Source of the DNA: JAJDNS01 sp963578825
GTDB lineage: Bacteria > Acidobacteriota > Vicinamibacteria > Fen-336
Direction: 5' to 3'
NCBI GenBank assembly: GCA_963578825.1
Contig: CAUZDW010000008.1
Coordinates: forward strand, 62,001-126,000
Length of the DNA stretch: 64,000 nucleotides
In this document: one piece after another, positions 62,901-64,000 of the stretch
Layout of the letters: each line of letters starts with the position of its first letter
How positions within the stretch are numbered: position 1 is the stretch's first letter
Program-made: the position numbers and the translations under genes
The notes under the pieces: model-generated
What the model was told of the DNA's origin: nothing
Databases searched by the model: none
Seen by the model: only the letters and a program-made list of their open reading frames with translations

Positions 62901-63741
62901 CTCCCCCGAGTACGTGGGTTTCGATGGCCTCGGCGAGACCGTCCTCGTCGTTCGTTGGCAGGACCGGCCACCCCATCCGGTGCAGCTCCGGATCGGCGTT
63001 GCCCATGATGAAGCCCTTCCCCGCCCGGGCGATCATCTCTTCGTCATTCCAGTTGTCACCCACGGCGAGTGTCTCCGCCGAGCTGATGCCCCAGCGCTCC
63101 TGGAGAAAGGCCACGGCGCCGGCCTTGCCCACGGTGCGCTCGAGCACCTCCAGGATCGCGCGGTCGCTGGCCGGGTACACGCTGCGCTCGATTCGCGCCC
63201 GGCCCTCGAGGCCGGCCTCGAGGGCCTCTCGAACCGGATCCATCTCGGCGCGCGTTCCGCCGAACATCACCTGGATGGGCTCCTCCTCCTCGAGGGCCGC
63301 CACCAGGTCGGGGGCTGTCCTCACGTCCTCCGCCGCTCTCTCGAGGTAGTGGCGCACCAGGAGCGACGGGCGCCCGGCCTCCCGGATGACCAGCCGTCCC
63401 TCGCCCCGGGCCCCGCAGTGCAGAACCGGCTCCGCGTCCATCGATAGACCGAGCTCCACCGCGTCCCGAGCGGCGGCTCTGGGCAGGGGTCGCGAGCGCA
63501 GGAGTTGGTCTGCTTCGACGACGAGAGCACCGTTGTGCAGGACCATCGGGACCTGGCCGCCGAGGCCCTGCGCAATGCGACGGGCGGAGGGAAGCCGACG
63601 ACCGGTGACGAGCAGGACCCGCACACCCCTGGCCCGGGCGGCGTCCAGCGCCCGGCGCGTGCGAGGAGACACCTCACGGTCGCTGGTCAGCAGCGTCCCG
63701 TCGATGTCGAGGGCAAGAAGGCGAATAGGGGGCTCGTCCAA
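62884..63741 (-). CDS. Cof-type HAD-IIB phosphatase
   Basis: 285 residues from a TTG at 63741. LLALDIDGTLLTSD (nucleophile), LLVTGRR, VLHNGALV and the last acidic motif AVGDNWNDEEMI. Normal length for Cof-like sugar-phosphate phosphatases; substrate unknown. It starts 6 nt after the cyclophilin stop on the same strand. Confidence 0.9.
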   Translation of the reverse strand: MDEPPIRLLALDIDGTLLTSDREVSPRTRRALDAARARGVRVLLVTGRRLPSARRIAQGLGGQVPMVLHNGALVVEADQLLRSRPLPRAAARDAVELGLSMDAEPVLHCGARGEGRLVIREAGRPSLLVRHYLERAAEDVRTAPDLVAALEEEEPIQVMFGGTRAEMDPVREALEAGLEGRARIERSVYPASDRAILEVLERTVGKAGAVAFLQERWGISSAETLAVGDNWNDEEMIARAGKGFIMGNADPELHRMGWPVLPTNDEDGLAEAIETHVLGGEKKRG

Positions 63742-63747
63742 CCCGGC

Positions 63748-64000
63748 TCACTCTCCGGTCCAGACCTGGATCCGCTCGATCACGTCACCGGGGCGGATCC
63801 GGTCGAGAACCTCGAGACCCGCAACCACCGTGCCGAACCGCGTGTGGCGCCCGTCGAGGTGCGGCTGGGGCGACAGTGCGAAAAAGAACTGGCTGCCGCC
63901 TGTGTCTTCTCCGGCATCCGCCAACCCGAACGAGCCTCGGGCGAACGGACGGCGGCCGACCTCGGAACGCAGCGTGTCGCCCGGGCCCCCGTAGCCGTCG
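63748..64000 (-). CDS. Cyclophilin-type peptidyl-prolyl isomerase (N-terminal part outside window)
   Basis: The C-terminal 83 residues are visible: GGPGDTLRSEVGRRPF, FGLADAGEDTGGSQFFFAL and HLDGRHTRFGTVVAGLEVLDRI. GSQFFFAL and FGTVVAGLEVLD are cyclophilin signatures. The start lies beyond the window end. Confidence 0.88.
   Translation of the reverse strand, partial: DGYGGPGDTLRSEVGRRPFARGSFGLADAGEDTGGSQFFFALSPQPHLDGRHTRFGTVVAGLEVLDRIRPGDVIERIQVWTGE

Noticed and set aside
1..64000. CRISPR arrays, insertion sequences or prophage genes
   Set aside because: No direct-repeat arrays, transposase motifs or phage structural genes were seen on either strand.

Overview
The window is about two-thirds G+C, gene-dense and Gram-negative in character. 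It carries a TonB/ExbB/ExbD energiser, lipoproteins, a SecDF-YajC translocase and a Tgt-YajC-SecD-SecF run. Several family choices point to Acidobacteriota or a nearby high-GC phylum: Gly-Val-rich TonB proteins, a GldA/F/G-type ABC island followed by DUF4340, a PIG-L deacetylase of about 890 residues, a YtcJ-type amidohydrolase, a Hanks-type Ser/Thr kinase, MglA-like GTPases with long tails and a DUF4388 protein. That placement is inference; there is no rRNA in the window. There is no prophage, insertion sequence or CRISPR array, and the single tRNA (Gln, CTG anticodon) lies at 39639-39712.

Layout. 1-2.8 kb: a probable compatible-solute locus (sugar-3-phosphoglycerate phosphatase, glycosyltransferase, channel-like membrane protein). 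2.8-12.7 kb: TPR/HEAT secreted protein, a broken ATP-grasp gene, lactonase, YkgJ-PurE, FabH, universal stress protein, DinB, a decayed Ser/Thr kinase. 12.7-21 kb: acyl-CoA ligase, amidohydrolase, PIG-L deacetylase, MglA-like GTPase 1, cyclophilin. 21-26 kb: four-gene ABC/GldG/DUF4340 operon. 26-37 kb: a region rich in interrupted genes (histidine kinase, DUF4388-TPR, Lhr helicase remnant joined to a second kinase, zinc-ribbon/Yip1), mixed with intact glycosyltransferases, a second KAS III and a cyclophilin lipoprotein. 37-46.6 kb: M14 peptidase, tRNA-Gln, DNA glycosylase, aconitase, an interrupted beta-CASP hydrolase, TPR protein. 46.7-53 kb: GTPase 2 fused to a histidine-kinase-like tail, L28, RidA, Rel, TPR lipoprotein, PspC. 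53.2-61 kb, all minus strand: ExbD-ExbD-ExbB-TonB, a second TonB, SecF-SecD-YajC-Tgt. 61-64 kb: Ddl, two lysine-rich micro-ORFs, a Cof-type HAD phosphatase and a cyclophilin cut by the window end.

The main points for a second look are: (a) an MglA-like GTPase fused to what looks like a histidine-kinase dimerisation/ATPase module lacking its catalytic residues (46674-48473); (b) a tandem pair of tiny Lys/Ala proteins of 30 and 12 residues with matching ribosome-binding sites (62574-62844); (c) seven genes interrupted by frameshifts, in-frame TAG codons or deletions, several at G/C homopolymers, which means either consensus error in the assembly or real gene decay; and (d) at least three genes whose -10 element lies 6-7 nt before the start codon with no Shine-Dalgarno, suggesting leaderless transcripts.

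Reading limits: family calls come from motif recognition alone, residue positions are counted by eye, and starts were chosen from ribosome-binding sites and family length.
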